Part shown: in pieces, positions 7,962 to 15,844 of the stretch
Layout: each line of letters opens with the position of its first letter
Numbering within the stretch: position 1 is the first letter of the stretch
Assembly: GCA_044425575.1 (NCBI GenBank)
Contig: JAWXVE010000023.1
Location: 1-30,511 of the forward strand
Source of the DNA: JAWXVE01 sp044425575
GTDB lineage: Bacteria; Bacillota; Clostridia; Lachnospirales; Lachnospiraceae
DNA: 30,511 nucleotides
Direction: 5' to 3'
The notes under the pieces: model-generated
Told to the model about the DNA's origin: nothing
Database searches by the model: none
Seen by the model: the letters and a program-made list of their open reading frames with translations, nothing else
Position numbers and translations under genes: made by a program

Positions 7962-9145
7962 AATTTAATTTTTTCATTACGATTATATCGTTTTAGAATT
8001 TCATGAATCTTTTCAGTTGGGGTTAATACATGCCCCATGGAAAGGTCATGATTCATAAAATCGATAATAGAAGCTAAAAACTTACTCATCTCTGCACAAA
8101 TAAAGTAATCCCTTTGAGAGATTTCGGGTGGTAAATAGGTGAGGTTAGTAATAATGATTCGGTCAAAGTCTCCGTTGGCATAAGCACGGTCAAAGGCATC
8201 TAACCCATTTGTGAAAAGGCCGAAGGTGCAACAAATAAAAACACGTTTGGAATTCATATCTTTTAGTTGTTTGGCAGTATCTAACATACTTTCCCCAGAT
8301 GATATCATATCGTCTACAATGATTACATCCTTGCCTTCAATGCTATCTCCTAGAAATTCATGTGCTACAATTGGATTCTTGCCATCTACAATAGTAGAAT
8401 AATCACGTCGCTTGTAGAACATACCAGTGTCTACACCTAGGACGCCAGCAAAATATACCGTGCGATCAAGTGCACCCTCATCAGGGCTAATTACCACTAG
8501 GTGATCTTTATCCACTGTTAAGTCGGAGTGATTTTCTAATAGAGAGCGAATAAATTGATAGAATGGGTTGAAATCATCAAATCCACATAATGGATTGGCA
8601 TTCATAACACGAGGATCATGAGCATCAAAGGTAATAAAGTTATTCACACCTAGAGCAGTGAGTTCCTGAAGTGCATGTGCACAGTCAAGGGATTCTCGTC
8701 CAGTTCTTTTATGTTGCCGTCCTTCATATAAGAAAGGCATAATCACATTAATACGATGGGCTCTACCTGTCATGGCAGCAATAATACGTTTTAAATCTTG
8801 AAAATGATCATCGGGAGATTTATGGTTGGTGTAACCATTTAACTCATAAGTAATACTATGATTACAAATATCAAGAAGAATATATACATCTTTACCGCGA
8901 ACAGATTCTAATAAAACTCCCTTAGATTCTCCACTGCCAAAGCGTGGTGTTTGAATGGGAACAAGATAATTATCAGACACATAGTCTTGAAAAGCATTAT
9001 TATCTTTTATAAGATTTTTTACACTGGCACGGTATTCCACTAAGTGCTTGTTCATTTTTTCTCCTGTTTCAACAGCACTATCTAAGCATACAAGCTTTAG
9101 TGGTGCAACAGGTAGTGCGATTTCTAGTTCATTTAAATTAGGCAT
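7958..9145 (-). CDS. prs: Ribose-phosphate pyrophosphokinase (PRPP synthetase), long form
   Basis: PRPP synthetase joins ATP and ribose-5-phosphate to give PRPP, the precursor of nucleotides, histidine and NAD. The PRPP-binding loop VDDMISSGES is clear, as are the catalytic-loop region VYFAGV..DTGMFYKRRDYS and the ITNLTYLPPE segment near the end. At about 395 aa it is longer than the classical enzyme of about 315 aa and lacks the usual N-terminal start, matching a divergent long form seen in clostridia. I start it at the second Met (9145), because TGGAGAG lies 6 bases before it; the upstream ATG at 9157 overlaps that site. Transcription is probably from the promoter at 9182-9210. Confidence 0.9.
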   Translation of the reverse strand: MPNLNELEIALPVAPLKLVCLDSAVETGEKMNKHLVEYRASVKNLIKDNNAFQDYVSDNYLVPIQTPRFGSGESKGVLLESVRGKDVYILLDICNHSITYELNGYTNHKSPDDHFQDLKRIIAAMTGRAHRINVIMPFLYEGRQHKRTGRESLDCAHALQELTALGVNNFITFDAHDPRVMNANPLCGFDDFNPFYQFIRSLLENHSDLTVDKDHLVVISPDEGALDRTVYFAGVLGVDTGMFYKRRDYSTIVDGKNPIVAHEFLGDSIEGKDVIIVDDMISSGESMLDTAKQLKDMNSKRVFICCTFGLFTNGLDAFDRAYANGDFDRIIITNLTYLPPEISQRDYFICAEMSKFLASIIDFMNHDLSMGHVLTPTEKIHEILKRYNRNEKIKF

Positions 9146-9181
9146 AACACTCTCCATTCTTATTTTTCAACTCACCATTCC

Positions 9182-9210
9182 TTTATATCACTATCTATAG
9201 GGTCAGTCAA
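9182..9210 (-). promoter_or_regulatory. Sigma-A-type promoter for prs
   Basis: On the minus strand, TTGACT at 9205-9210 and TATAAA at 9182-9187 are separated by exactly 17 bases, which is close to the vegetative consensus. The -10 box ends about 36 bases before the chosen prs start codon. Confidence 0.75.
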
Positions 9211-9244
9211 GAAATATTTCATAGAAGGAATTCGCTAAAAAGTA

Positions 9245-9273
9245 TTGACAAGTTCCTTGGAATTCAATAAAAT
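9245..9273 (+). promoter_or_regulatory. Sigma-A-type promoter for the TetR gene
   Basis: TTGACA at 9245-9250 and TAAAAT at 9268-9273 are separated by 17 bases, a near-consensus vegetative promoter. It fires away from the prs promoter and overlaps the palindrome at 9272, which suggests repression at the start site. Confidence 0.78.
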
Positions 9274-9294
9274 AACATTTATAACAAGTGTTAT
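9272..9294. promoter_or_regulatory. Probable TetR operator (imperfect palindrome)
   Basis: ATAACATTT and AAGTGTTAT are inverted arms with 8 of 9 matches and a 5-base spacer. The palindrome begins inside the -10 box and covers the expected transcription start of the TetR gene. This is the usual position and size for an autoregulatory TetR-family operator. That the adjacent regulator binds it is inferred. Confidence 0.55.
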
Positions 9295-9324
9295 TTAAGA
9301 ACGTCTACAGAAGATGGAGGTTAT

Positions 9325-9870
9325 ATGCCTAGAAAAGAAGTCATTAAAAGAGACTATGTGTTAGAGCGTGCATTTGAAATGATTCGCACAAAAGGGTACG
9401 AACAAGTAACGGCACGTAAATTAGCGGATGAATTAGGATGTTCCACACAACCAATTTTTCGCCTTTATAGCGGTATGGAAGAATTGCTAGATGCCACCTA
9501 TCCTATGGCAATAGATTTTTTTCATCAGTATGCCAAGGATTTTTTTGGAAAGAATAAGATTCCATTTATAGACCTTGGTATGGCATACGTTACATTTGCC
9601 AAAGAGGAGCCATATTTATTTAAGCTATTATTTCTTTCGGAAGTTCGAAAAGGCAAAAGTATGTATGAGTTATTGAATTCTAGTGAAGGTTATGTAACGG
9701 GTGAGATTCGTAAAGCTAACTTGGCAGGTTGTCAGCAATCAAGCGAATTATTCATGAAACTTTGGATTTGTATTCATGGAATTGCGTGTATGACCTTAAC
9801 CGATGATTACGATTTAACTCCTGAAGAAACAGTTTCCCTATTAAAAGATTCGTATTATGCCTATTTTTAA
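9325..9870 (+). CDS. TetR/AcrR-family transcriptional regulator
   Basis: This is a 181-aa one-component regulator. The N-terminal TetR helix-turn-helix spans about residues 29-48 (TARKLADELGCSTQPIFRLY). It is followed by the usual DNA-binding-domain end, with a ligand-binding helical domain after about residue 55. The GATGGAGG ribosome binding site is well placed. Its promoter region carries a palindrome suited to self-repression. No transporter or enzyme gene of obvious relation is beside it: prs is divergent and a MurR/RpiR regulator follows 24 bases later. Its ligand is therefore unknown. Confidence 0.9.
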   Translation: MPRKEVIKRDYVLERAFEMIRTKGYEQVTARKLADELGCSTQPIFRLYSGMEELLDATYPMAIDFFHQYAKDFFGKNKIPFIDLGMAYVTFAKEEPYLFKLLFLSEVRKGKSMYELLNSSEGYVTGEIRKANLAGCQQSSELFMKLWICIHGIACMTLTDDYDLTPEETVSLLKDSYYAYF

Positions 9871-9894
9871 TTACCCAGAAATATTACAATAGAA

Positions 9895-10833
9895 ATGGTT
9901 GGTAGCATGGAACAAGAAAATAACATTATTACCAGAATGAATGACCGATTTCCTAGAATGAGTAAAAGTCATAAAGTAATTGCAACCTTTATCTCGGAAC
10001 ATTATGAAGAAGCAGTTTTTATGACAGCAGCTAAACTTGGTGAAACAGTTAATGTAAGTGAATCCACAGTAGTTCGTTTTGCCACGGGAATTGGATATGA
10101 TGGTTATCCAGAATTTCAAACAGCGTTAGAAAATTGGGTGAAGAACCAACTAAGTTCGGTACAGAGAATCCGAGTGAAGTATGGAACGAGCACACAATCA
10201 GAAATCTTAACATCTGTTCTGACATCAGATATAGAAAAAATCAATGATACCTTGCTTACCCTAGATCCAGTGGCGTTTGAAACAGCTATTTCTATTATTA
10301 TGAAAGCCAAGCGAGTGTATGTAGTGGGAATAAGAAGTTGCGAACCACTTGCAGATTTCTTGAGCTTTTATTTGAACATGATTCGTGGAGATGTACAATT
10401 ACTGCGTTCAACCAACACAAGTGAAATGTTTGAGCAAATGATACGAATTGGTGAGGAAGATGCCATTATTGGAATTAGTTTTCCAAGGTATTCCATGCGC
10501 ACCTTAAAAGCAATGGAATTTGCCAATGATCGAAATGCCAAGGTAATTACCATTACAGATTCTGTGCATTCTCCCATGAATTTATATTCTTCTTGCAATT
10601 TACTAGCAAGAAGCGATATGGTGTCTATTGTAGACTCTTTGGTGGCACCTCTTAGCGTCATTAACGCTTTAGTAGTAGGGTTGTGCTTAAAGAGTCCAGA
10701 TGCAGTGAAACAGAATCTAGAAACATTAGAAGATGTGTGGAATAATTATCAAGTATATTTAAATGATGAGATTAATTTTATCGATAAAGAACCGGTGTTA
10801 GACTACCCTTTGTTGAAAAAAGAGGATGAATAA
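9895..10833 (+). CDS. MurR/RpiR-family transcriptional regulator
   Basis: This is a 312-aa sugar-phosphate-sensing regulator. The N-terminal RpiR helix-turn-helix (about 12-85) contains the family phrase AAKLGETVNVSESTVVRFA and the GYDGYPEFQ segment. A SIS domain (about 125-255) starts at AKRVYVVGIRS, with IIGISFPRYS in the usual loop. Such proteins bind a phosphorylated sugar through the SIS domain and control sugar or amino-sugar genes, but none is adjacent. Start choice is uncertain: neither the ATG at 9895 nor the one at 9907 has a good ribosome binding site. The stop overlaps an upstream ATG of the flavoprotein gene; the likely start of that gene is further in. Confidence 0.92.
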   Translation: MVGSMEQENNIITRMNDRFPRMSKSHKVIATFISEHYEEAVFMTAAKLGETVNVSESTVVRFATGIGYDGYPEFQTALENWVKNQLSSVQRIRVKYGTSTQSEILTSVLTSDIEKINDTLLTLDPVAFETAISIIMKAKRVYVVGIRSCEPLADFLSFYLNMIRGDVQLLRSTNTSEMFEQMIRIGEEDAIIGISFPRYSMRTLKAMEFANDRNAKVITITDSVHSPMNLYSSCNLLARSDMVSIVDSLVAPLSVINALVVGLCLKSPDAVKQNLETLEDVWNNYQVYLNDEINFIDKEPVLDYPLLKKEDE

Positions 10834-10846
10834 GAAGGGTGGAAGT

Positions 10847-12100
10847 ATGAGTAAAGTAGTCGTGATTGGAGCAGGAGCGGCAGGTACTGCAGCAGCCATT
10901 GCAGCAGCTAGAAATCACCATGAAGTGATCTTAGTAGAGAAGAATGACAAGATTGGAAAGAAGCTATTTATTACAGGAAAAGGACGTTGCAATGTAACTA
11001 ACGCTTCTGATATAGAAACCATTATGAGTCAAGTGGTTACGAATAAAAAATTCATGTACAGTGCATTTTATACATTTGATAACCAAGGGATTATGCAGTT
11101 AATAGAAGATGCAGGGTGCAAGTTGAAAGTGGAACGAGGCAATCGAGTATTTCCAGTATCGGATCACTCATCCGATGTAATTAAAGCACTGCTTTATACA
11201 CTTAAGGAGGCAGGTGTAACCTTACAATTTCAGGGGAGTGTAGAGTCCATTGTAGTGGAAAATGGACGTGTAATTGCAGTTGAAGGAACGTGTCATAACA
11301 AGAAAAAGTTGTGGGAAGCAGATGCAGTGATTCTTGCCACAGGAGGATTATCTTATCCATTAACTGGCTCTACAGGAGATGGATATAGAATGGCTAGAAA
11401 ACTAGGGCATAAGATAACAAGGTTAACACCATCCTTAGTACCATTTACCATACAAGAAGAATGGTGTAAATCGCTACAAGGATTGGCTCTAAAGAACGTA
11501 AGTGCTCAGGTTTATGTGAATCATAAGCAAGTGTACACGGGATTCGGGGAAATGTTATTTACCCATTTTGGAGTGAGTGGACCTTTAATGCTTAGTGCAA
11601 GTTCTTATTATGTGGGTCATTCAGATGTACAAGAAGCAAAGGTAGTCCTTGATTTAAAGCCAGCTTTAAGCCCTGAGCAATTAGATAGTAGAATTCTCAG
11701 AGAATTTGAAGAAAATCACAAGAAACACTTTAAGAATGTGATAGGAACCTTATATCCTGCTAAATTAACCCCTATTATGATTGCCAAGTCAGGTATTGAC
11801 CCAGATAAAGGGGTATATGAAATCACCAAGGAGGAGCGTGGAAGAATCGTTACACTTACAAAAGCGCTTACCCTTACTATTACTGGAACGCGAGGTTACA
11901 CAGAAGCTATTATTACAAAGGGCGGCATTGCAGTACAAGAAGTGAATCCATCTACAATGGAGTCTAAATTAGTAAAAGGATTGCACTTTGCAGGGGAAGT
12001 ACTTGATGTAGATGCTTTGACTGGTGGATATAATCTGCAGGTGGCATGGTCTACAGGGTATTTGGCAGGGCTGTCTATTGACCATAATGACCATTTGTAG
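10847..12100 (+). CDS. BaiN/HI0933-family NAD(P)/FAD-dependent oxidoreductase
   Basis: This is a flavoprotein of the HI0933/YhiN/BaiN family. The N-terminal dinucleotide-binding motif is VVVIGAGAAGTAAA, followed by an acidic strand end (VEKND) and the family signature KLFITGKGRCNVTN. A second nucleotide motif, ILATGGLSYPLTGSTGDG, lies mid-protein. Near the C-terminus FAGEVLDVDALTGGYNLQ completes the FAD site. I start it at 10847 (417 aa), 5 bases after GGGTGG; an in-frame ATG at 10826 overlaps the previous gene and lacks a site. BaiN is linked to bile-acid dehydroxylation in some clostridia, but most members have no proven substrate, so no specific reaction is claimed. Confidence 0.9.
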   Translation: MSKVVVIGAGAAGTAAAIAAARNHHEVILVEKNDKIGKKLFITGKGRCNVTNASDIETIMSQVVTNKKFMYSAFYTFDNQGIMQLIEDAGCKLKVERGNRVFPVSDHSSDVIKALLYTLKEAGVTLQFQGSVESIVVENGRVIAVEGTCHNKKKLWEADAVILATGGLSYPLTGSTGDGYRMARKLGHKITRLTPSLVPFTIQEEWCKSLQGLALKNVSAQVYVNHKQVYTGFGEMLFTHFGVSGPLMLSASSYYVGHSDVQEAKVVLDLKPALSPEQLDSRILREFEENHKKHFKNVIGTLYPAKLTPIMIAKSGIDPDKGVYEITKEERGRIVTLTKALTLTITGTRGYTEAIITKGGIAVQEVNPSTMESKLVKGLHFAGEVLDVDALTGGYNLQVAWSTGYLAGLSIDHNDHL

Positions 12101-12137
12101 ATTTTAATGATAGGTACTCTGAAAGGAGAGTGGAGAA

Positions 12138-12809
12138 ATGAACATTAGTATTGCTATTGACGGACCAGCAGGTGCTGGTAAAAGTACCATCGCTAAGTTA
12201 GTTGCCCAAAAAAGAAGGTACATATACGTTGACACAGGAGCCATGTATCGTGCAATGGGATTGTATATGAGCAGACAGGGCATTGATGTAGCGGATCAGG
12301 AAGCAGTTTCTCAGGGATGCGTAGGAGCAGAGATTACAATTGTTCATGAAAATGGTGAACAAGTAGTAATCTTGAATGGGGAAAAAGTCAATGATTATAT
12401 TCGAACTTCTGAAATAGGCATGCTAGCCTCTGCAGTGGCTAAGAATCCTGGGGTGCGTGAGAAATTAGTTCAATTACAACAACAATTGGCACAAGGAGCT
12501 AATATTGTCATGGATGGAAGGGATATTGGTACATGTGTATTGCCTCATGCCGATGTAAAAGTATATCTAACAGCAAGTACTCATGTGCGAGCAAAAAGAA
12601 GATACGATGAATTACAAGTGCAAGGTGCAGAATGTAGTATAGAACAAATCGAACAAGAAATCAAAGAACGTGATATTACAGATATGAATCGAGAACATTC
12701 TCCACTTGTACAGGCAAGTGATGCAATCTACTTAGATTCCTCTGATATGACAATTGAACAAGTTGCCAATAAGATTATATCTTTTATCGTTGAACTTTGT
12801 AATGAATAG
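12138..12809 (+). CDS. cmk: Cytidylate kinase
   Basis: Cytidylate kinase phosphorylates CMP and dCMP to the diphosphates. The P-loop GPAGAGKST spans about residues 9-17, VDTGAMYRA forms the nucleotide-monophosphate site, and MDGRDIGTCVLPHADVK is the conserved central segment. The length of 223 aa is standard. The residues before the VDTG motif read QKRRYIYVDTG, where most family members have a glycine-containing turn; this is a mild variation. A strong AAAGGAGAG ribosome binding site precedes the ATG. The gene heads the cmk-ispH-rpsA cluster typical of clostridia. Confidence 0.95.
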   Translation: MNISIAIDGPAGAGKSTIAKLVAQKRRYIYVDTGAMYRAMGLYMSRQGIDVADQEAVSQGCVGAEITIVHENGEQVVILNGEKVNDYIRTSEIGMLASAVAKNPGVREKLVQLQQQLAQGANIVMDGRDIGTCVLPHADVKVYLTASTHVRAKRRYDELQVQGAECSIEQIEQEIKERDITDMNREHSPLVQASDAIYLDSSDMTIEQVANKIISFIVELCNE

Positions 12810-12833
12810 TGTGAAAAATAAAATTTTTCACAC
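12809..12833 (+). terminator. A/T-rich perfect hairpin after cmk
   Basis: An inverted repeat with 11-base perfect arms (GTGTGAAAAAT and its complement) and a 3-base loop begins on the last base of the cmk stop codon. No T tract follows, but the right arm contains five T. It may act as a weak terminator or an RNA-stabilising hairpin between cmk and ispH, or as a protein-binding site. Confidence 0.45.
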
Positions 12834-12903
12834 GCAAATGTGTGTCTGTGACCCAAAGTTTGCAGGCTGAGAAGAAAGGCGTGGTTATTAGGGTGGTGAA
12901 TCA

Positions 12904-13752
12904 ATGGAGGTAATATTAGCAAAATCAGCAGGATTTTGTTTTGGTGTACGTAAGGCAGTAGATATGGTATATGAGCATATGGATGGAGACTTGCCAGTGT
13001 ATACGTATGGACCTATTATTCATAATGAACAGGTAGTAGGTGAATTAGAAGCACAAGGTGTCTGTATTTTACATGAGGAATATTCTTTGCAATCAATCAG
13101 TGAAGGAAAAGTAGTGGTTCGTTCTCATGGAGTTGGCAAAAAAGTATATGACCAAATTGAACAGAAAGACTTAGTGTGTATTGATGCTACGTGTCCATTT
13201 GTAAAAAGAATTCACAAAATTGTGAAAGAAGAAAGCCAAAAAGGTGTAGCAATTGTAATCATTGGTAATAATGGACACCCAGAAGTAGAGGGAATCAAAG
13301 GTTGGTGTGTAACGCCTGCAACCGTTGTAGAATCAAGAGAAGAGATAGAAAATTTGAATTTTTTAGAAGGTCAAAAAGTATGTATTGTTTCACAAACGAC
13401 ATTTAACTACAATAAATTTCAAGAATTAGTTGATATTTTTTCGAAAAAGAGTTATGATGTTAGTGTTGTCAATACGATTTGTAGTGCAACAGAGGAAAGG
13501 CAGACCGAAGCAGCACAAATTGCAGCGCAGGTTGATATGATGATAATAATAGGTGGGACGCATAGTTCGAATACACGGAAACTGTATGAAATATGTAAGA
13601 AAGAGTGCACAAATACCTATTTTATACAGACACTAGCTGATTTGAAACAAGACTTATTTCAGTCTGTTTCCCTAGTGGGCATTACCGCAGGGGCGTCTAC
13701 CCCAAATAATATAATTGAGGAGGTTCAAAATTATGTCAGAATTAACTTTTGA
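12904..13752 (+). CDS. ispH: 4-hydroxy-3-methylbut-2-enyl diphosphate reductase
   Basis: IspH (LytB) is the last enzyme of the non-mevalonate pathway, making IPP and DMAPP with an iron-sulfur cluster. The three cluster cysteines are C12 (FCFGVRKA), C97 (DATCPFV) and C193 (NTICSATEERQ). Substrate-contact segments include IIHN (His40), VRSHGV (His75) and GHPEVEG (Glu127). The length of 282 aa is standard. Its reading frame ends 20 bases inside rpsA, so the two genes are translationally coupled. In some clostridia these two proteins are fused; here they are separate but overlapping. Confidence 0.95.
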   Translation: MEVILAKSAGFCFGVRKAVDMVYEHMDGDLPVYTYGPIIHNEQVVGELEAQGVCILHEEYSLQSISEGKVVVRSHGVGKKVYDQIEQKDLVCIDATCPFVKRIHKIVKEESQKGVAIVIIGNNGHPEVEGIKGWCVTPATVVESREEIENLNFLEGQKVCIVSQTTFNYNKFQELVDIFSKKSYDVSVVNTICSATEERQTEAAQIAAQVDMMIIIGGTHSSNTRKLYEICKKECTNTYFIQTLADLKQDLFQSVSLVGITAGASTPNNIIEEVQNYVRINF

Positions 13753-14860
13753 ACAGATGTTGGAAGCATCATTTAAGACAATACATACAGGAGAGGTAGT
13801 GGAAGGCACTGTAATCGCAGTGAAACCAGAAGAGATGGTACTTAACATTGGGTACAAATCAGATGGTATTCTCACAAGAAGCGAATACACGAATGAGCCT
13901 AATGTGGATCTTACAACAGTAGCACAAGTTGGTGATACCATGGAAGTAAAAGTCTTAAAAGTGAACGACGGAGATGGACAAGTTGTTCTTACTTACAAAC
14001 GTCTTGCAGCTGATCGTTGTAACAAGCGTATTGAAGAAGCATTTAATAACAATGAAGTGCTTACCGCTAAAGTCGTACAAGTTCTCGGTGGTGGAGTATG
14101 TGTTATTGTGGAAGAGATTCGTATCTTTATTCCAGCTAGTCTTGTATCAGATGTGTACGAGAAAGACTTGAACAAGTATGCAGGTCAAGAGATTGAATTT
14201 GTTATTACAGAATACAATCCAAAGAAGAGAAGATATATTGGAGATCGTAAGCAATTACTTGCAGCAAAGCGCTCCATTTTACAAAAAGAATTATTCGCAA
14301 GAATCCAAGAAGGCGATATTGTAGAAGGTACTGTTAAGAACGTTACAGATTTTGGTGTATTTATTGATTTAGGTGGAGCAGATGGATTACTTCATATTTC
14401 AGAAATGTCATGGGGACGTGTTGAGAATCCTAAGAAAGTATTTAAAACAGGCGATACTTTAAGTGTATTAATTAAAGAGATTAAGGATACAAAAGTAGCA
14501 CTCAGCTTGAAGTTTGATGATGCTAATCCATGGAAAGATGCACAAGGGAAATTTGCAGTTGGCAACGAGGTAACAGGACGAGTAGCAAGAATGACTGATT
14601 TCGGTGCATTTATTGAAATTGAAACAGGTGTAGATGCCTTATTACATGTATCACAAATTTCAAAAGATCATATTGAAAAACCTTCAGATGTGCTTAATGT
14701 TGGAGACCAAGTAACTGCTAAAATTGTAGATTTTAATGAAGCAGATCGTAAGATTAGTTTAAGCATTAAAGCAATGTTTGCAACAGAAGCAGTAGAGGAA
14801 GACGATGCAGATGTAGTATCTGTTAACGTGGAAGAGGTAATAGCGAACGACGCTGAATAG
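13733..14860 (+). CDS. rpsA: Ribosomal protein S1-like, four S1 domains
   Basis: This 375-aa protein has four S1 RNA-binding repeats. They begin near GEVVEGTVIAV, VLTAKVVQVLGGG, EGDIVEGTVKNVTDFGVFID and GNEVTGRVARMTDFGAFIE. Repeats 3 and 4 carry the canonical aromatic RNA-binding face and the DGLLHISEMSW and DALLHVSQIS loops. Repeat 2 is the most divergent. A strong GAGGAGG site 10 bases before the ATG at 13733 sets this start; an upstream in-frame ATG at 13715 is unlikely. Four-repeat S1 is usual in Firmicutes, against six in proteobacteria. An acidic tail ends the protein. A hairpin follows the gene. Confidence 0.94.
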   Translation: MSELTFEQMLEASFKTIHTGEVVEGTVIAVKPEEMVLNIGYKSDGILTRSEYTNEPNVDLTTVAQVGDTMEVKVLKVNDGDGQVVLTYKRLAADRCNKRIEEAFNNNEVLTAKVVQVLGGGVCVIVEEIRIFIPASLVSDVYEKDLNKYAGQEIEFVITEYNPKKRRYIGDRKQLLAAKRSILQKELFARIQEGDIVEGTVKNVTDFGVFIDLGGADGLLHISEMSWGRVENPKKVFKTGDTLSVLIKEIKDTKVALSLKFDDANPWKDAQGKFAVGNEVTGRVARMTDFGAFIEIETGVDALLHVSQISKDHIEKPSDVLNVGDQVTAKIVDFNEADRKISLSIKAMFATEAVEEDDADVVSVNVEEVIANDAE

Positions 14861-14902
14861 TAGCATGGTTGTCATTCACTGAGTTTATCATAACAAGATT
14901 AT

Positions 14903-14939
14903 AATGAGATAGAAATTAGATTGAAATTTCTATCTCATT
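14903..14939 (+). terminator. Long hairpin after rpsA
   Basis: An inverted repeat with 15-base perfect arms (AATGAGATAGAAATT and its complement) and a 7-base loop lies 42 bases after the rpsA stop. It is A/T-rich and is not followed by a clear T tract (TTGTCAATT), so intrinsic termination is probable but not certain. It separates the cmk-ispH-rpsA unit from cheR. Confidence 0.6.
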
Positions 14940-14966
14940 GTCAATTACTAGAGAGTTGGTGGAACG

Positions 14967-15743
14967 ATGCAATATGATTATGAATGGTTTAAGAAAGAAG
15001 TATATAAGTTATCAACTATAGATTTAAGTGCATACAAAGAACAGCAGATGAAAAGGCGGATTAATTCCTTAATGACTAAGCATAAGTTATCTGAATATGA
15101 TTTGTTTTTCAAGGAAATCAAGCAGAATAAGCCTTTGTATGAAGAGTTTATATCCTTTCTTACAATTAATGTGTCAGAATTTTATCGTAATCCTGAACAA
15201 TGGAAAGTATTAGACACTCAATTAATTCCGGAGTTAATGAAAAGGAGTGGAAAGACCCTTAAAATATGGAGTGCTGCTTGTTCTACAGGTGATGAACCCT
15301 ATACGTTAGTTATGATGATGGCACAACATATGCCATTAGAGCAGATTCGTATATACGCAACGGATTTAGATAAGCAAGTAATAGCTACTGCTAAGAATGG
15401 AATCTATGATGAACGAAGTCTTGTAGCATTGCCAGCAGAGTGGAAGAGAAAATATTTTGAGCAAATCGGAAAGAATTATAAGATTTGCGATGCCGTTAAG
15501 CGCCGTGTTGATTTTAAGGAACATAACCTTTTAAAAGATCCTTATATGAAAGATTGTCACTTGATTGTATGTCGTAATGTACTGATTTATTTTACCGAAG
15601 AAGCAAAGGAAGAGATTTTTAAGAAATTCAATAAATCTTTAGTGTCTGATGGTATTTTGTTTATTGGCAGTACGGAACAAATGATGAATTACCACAAATT
15701 AGGATATAATCGAAAAAGTTTATTCTTTTACTATAAAGTATAG
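14967..15743 (+). CDS. cheR: CheR-type chemoreceptor glutamate methyltransferase
   Basis: CheR methylates glutamates on chemoreceptors using S-adenosylmethionine. The N-terminal helical domain covers about residues 1-75 and ends in FLTINVSEFYRN. The SAM-binding domain shows LKIWSAACSTGDEPYTL (98-114), ATDLD (131-135) and CRNVLIYF (202-209), all at the usual places. The length of 258 aa is normal. It stands alone here, with no other chemotaxis gene in the window, so it may serve a chemotaxis system elsewhere. It is bounded by a hairpin upstream and a strong terminator downstream. Confidence 0.93.
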   Translation: MQYDYEWFKKEVYKLSTIDLSAYKEQQMKRRINSLMTKHKLSEYDLFFKEIKQNKPLYEEFISFLTINVSEFYRNPEQWKVLDTQLIPELMKRSGKTLKIWSAACSTGDEPYTLVMMMAQHMPLEQIRIYATDLDKQVIATAKNGIYDERSLVALPAEWKRKYFEQIGKNYKICDAVKRRVDFKEHNLLKDPYMKDCHLIVCRNVLIYFTEEAKEEIFKKFNKSLVSDGILFIGSTEQMMNYHKLGYNRKSLFFYYKV

Positions 15744-15795
15744 TGTGAAAAAGGCGTGGTTATATTGTGAAAATAATCACATGAGTAAATAAAAG

Positions 15796-15826
15796 AAAAG
15801 AAACGAGCCGTAGGCTCGTTTCTTTT
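15796..15826. terminator. Bidirectional intrinsic terminator between cheR and yprB
   Basis: A perfect 14-base stem (AAAAGAAACGAGCC with its complement) closes on a 3-base GTA loop. The stem core is G/C-rich, with T-rich sequence on the right arm and A-rich sequence on the left. It therefore works as a terminator for both converging genes, cheR on plus and the exonuclease gene on minus. Confidence 0.9.
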
Positions 15827-15844
15827 ATTGTGAATCTTGAACTG

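Noticed and set aside
15765..15782. TTGTGA-N6-TCACAT resembles a Rex (NADH-sensing) operator, which would be attractive near the Rnf operon.
   Set aside because: It lies after the cheR stop and before a terminator, between convergent genes, so it cannot control a promoter of rnf or of its neighbours.
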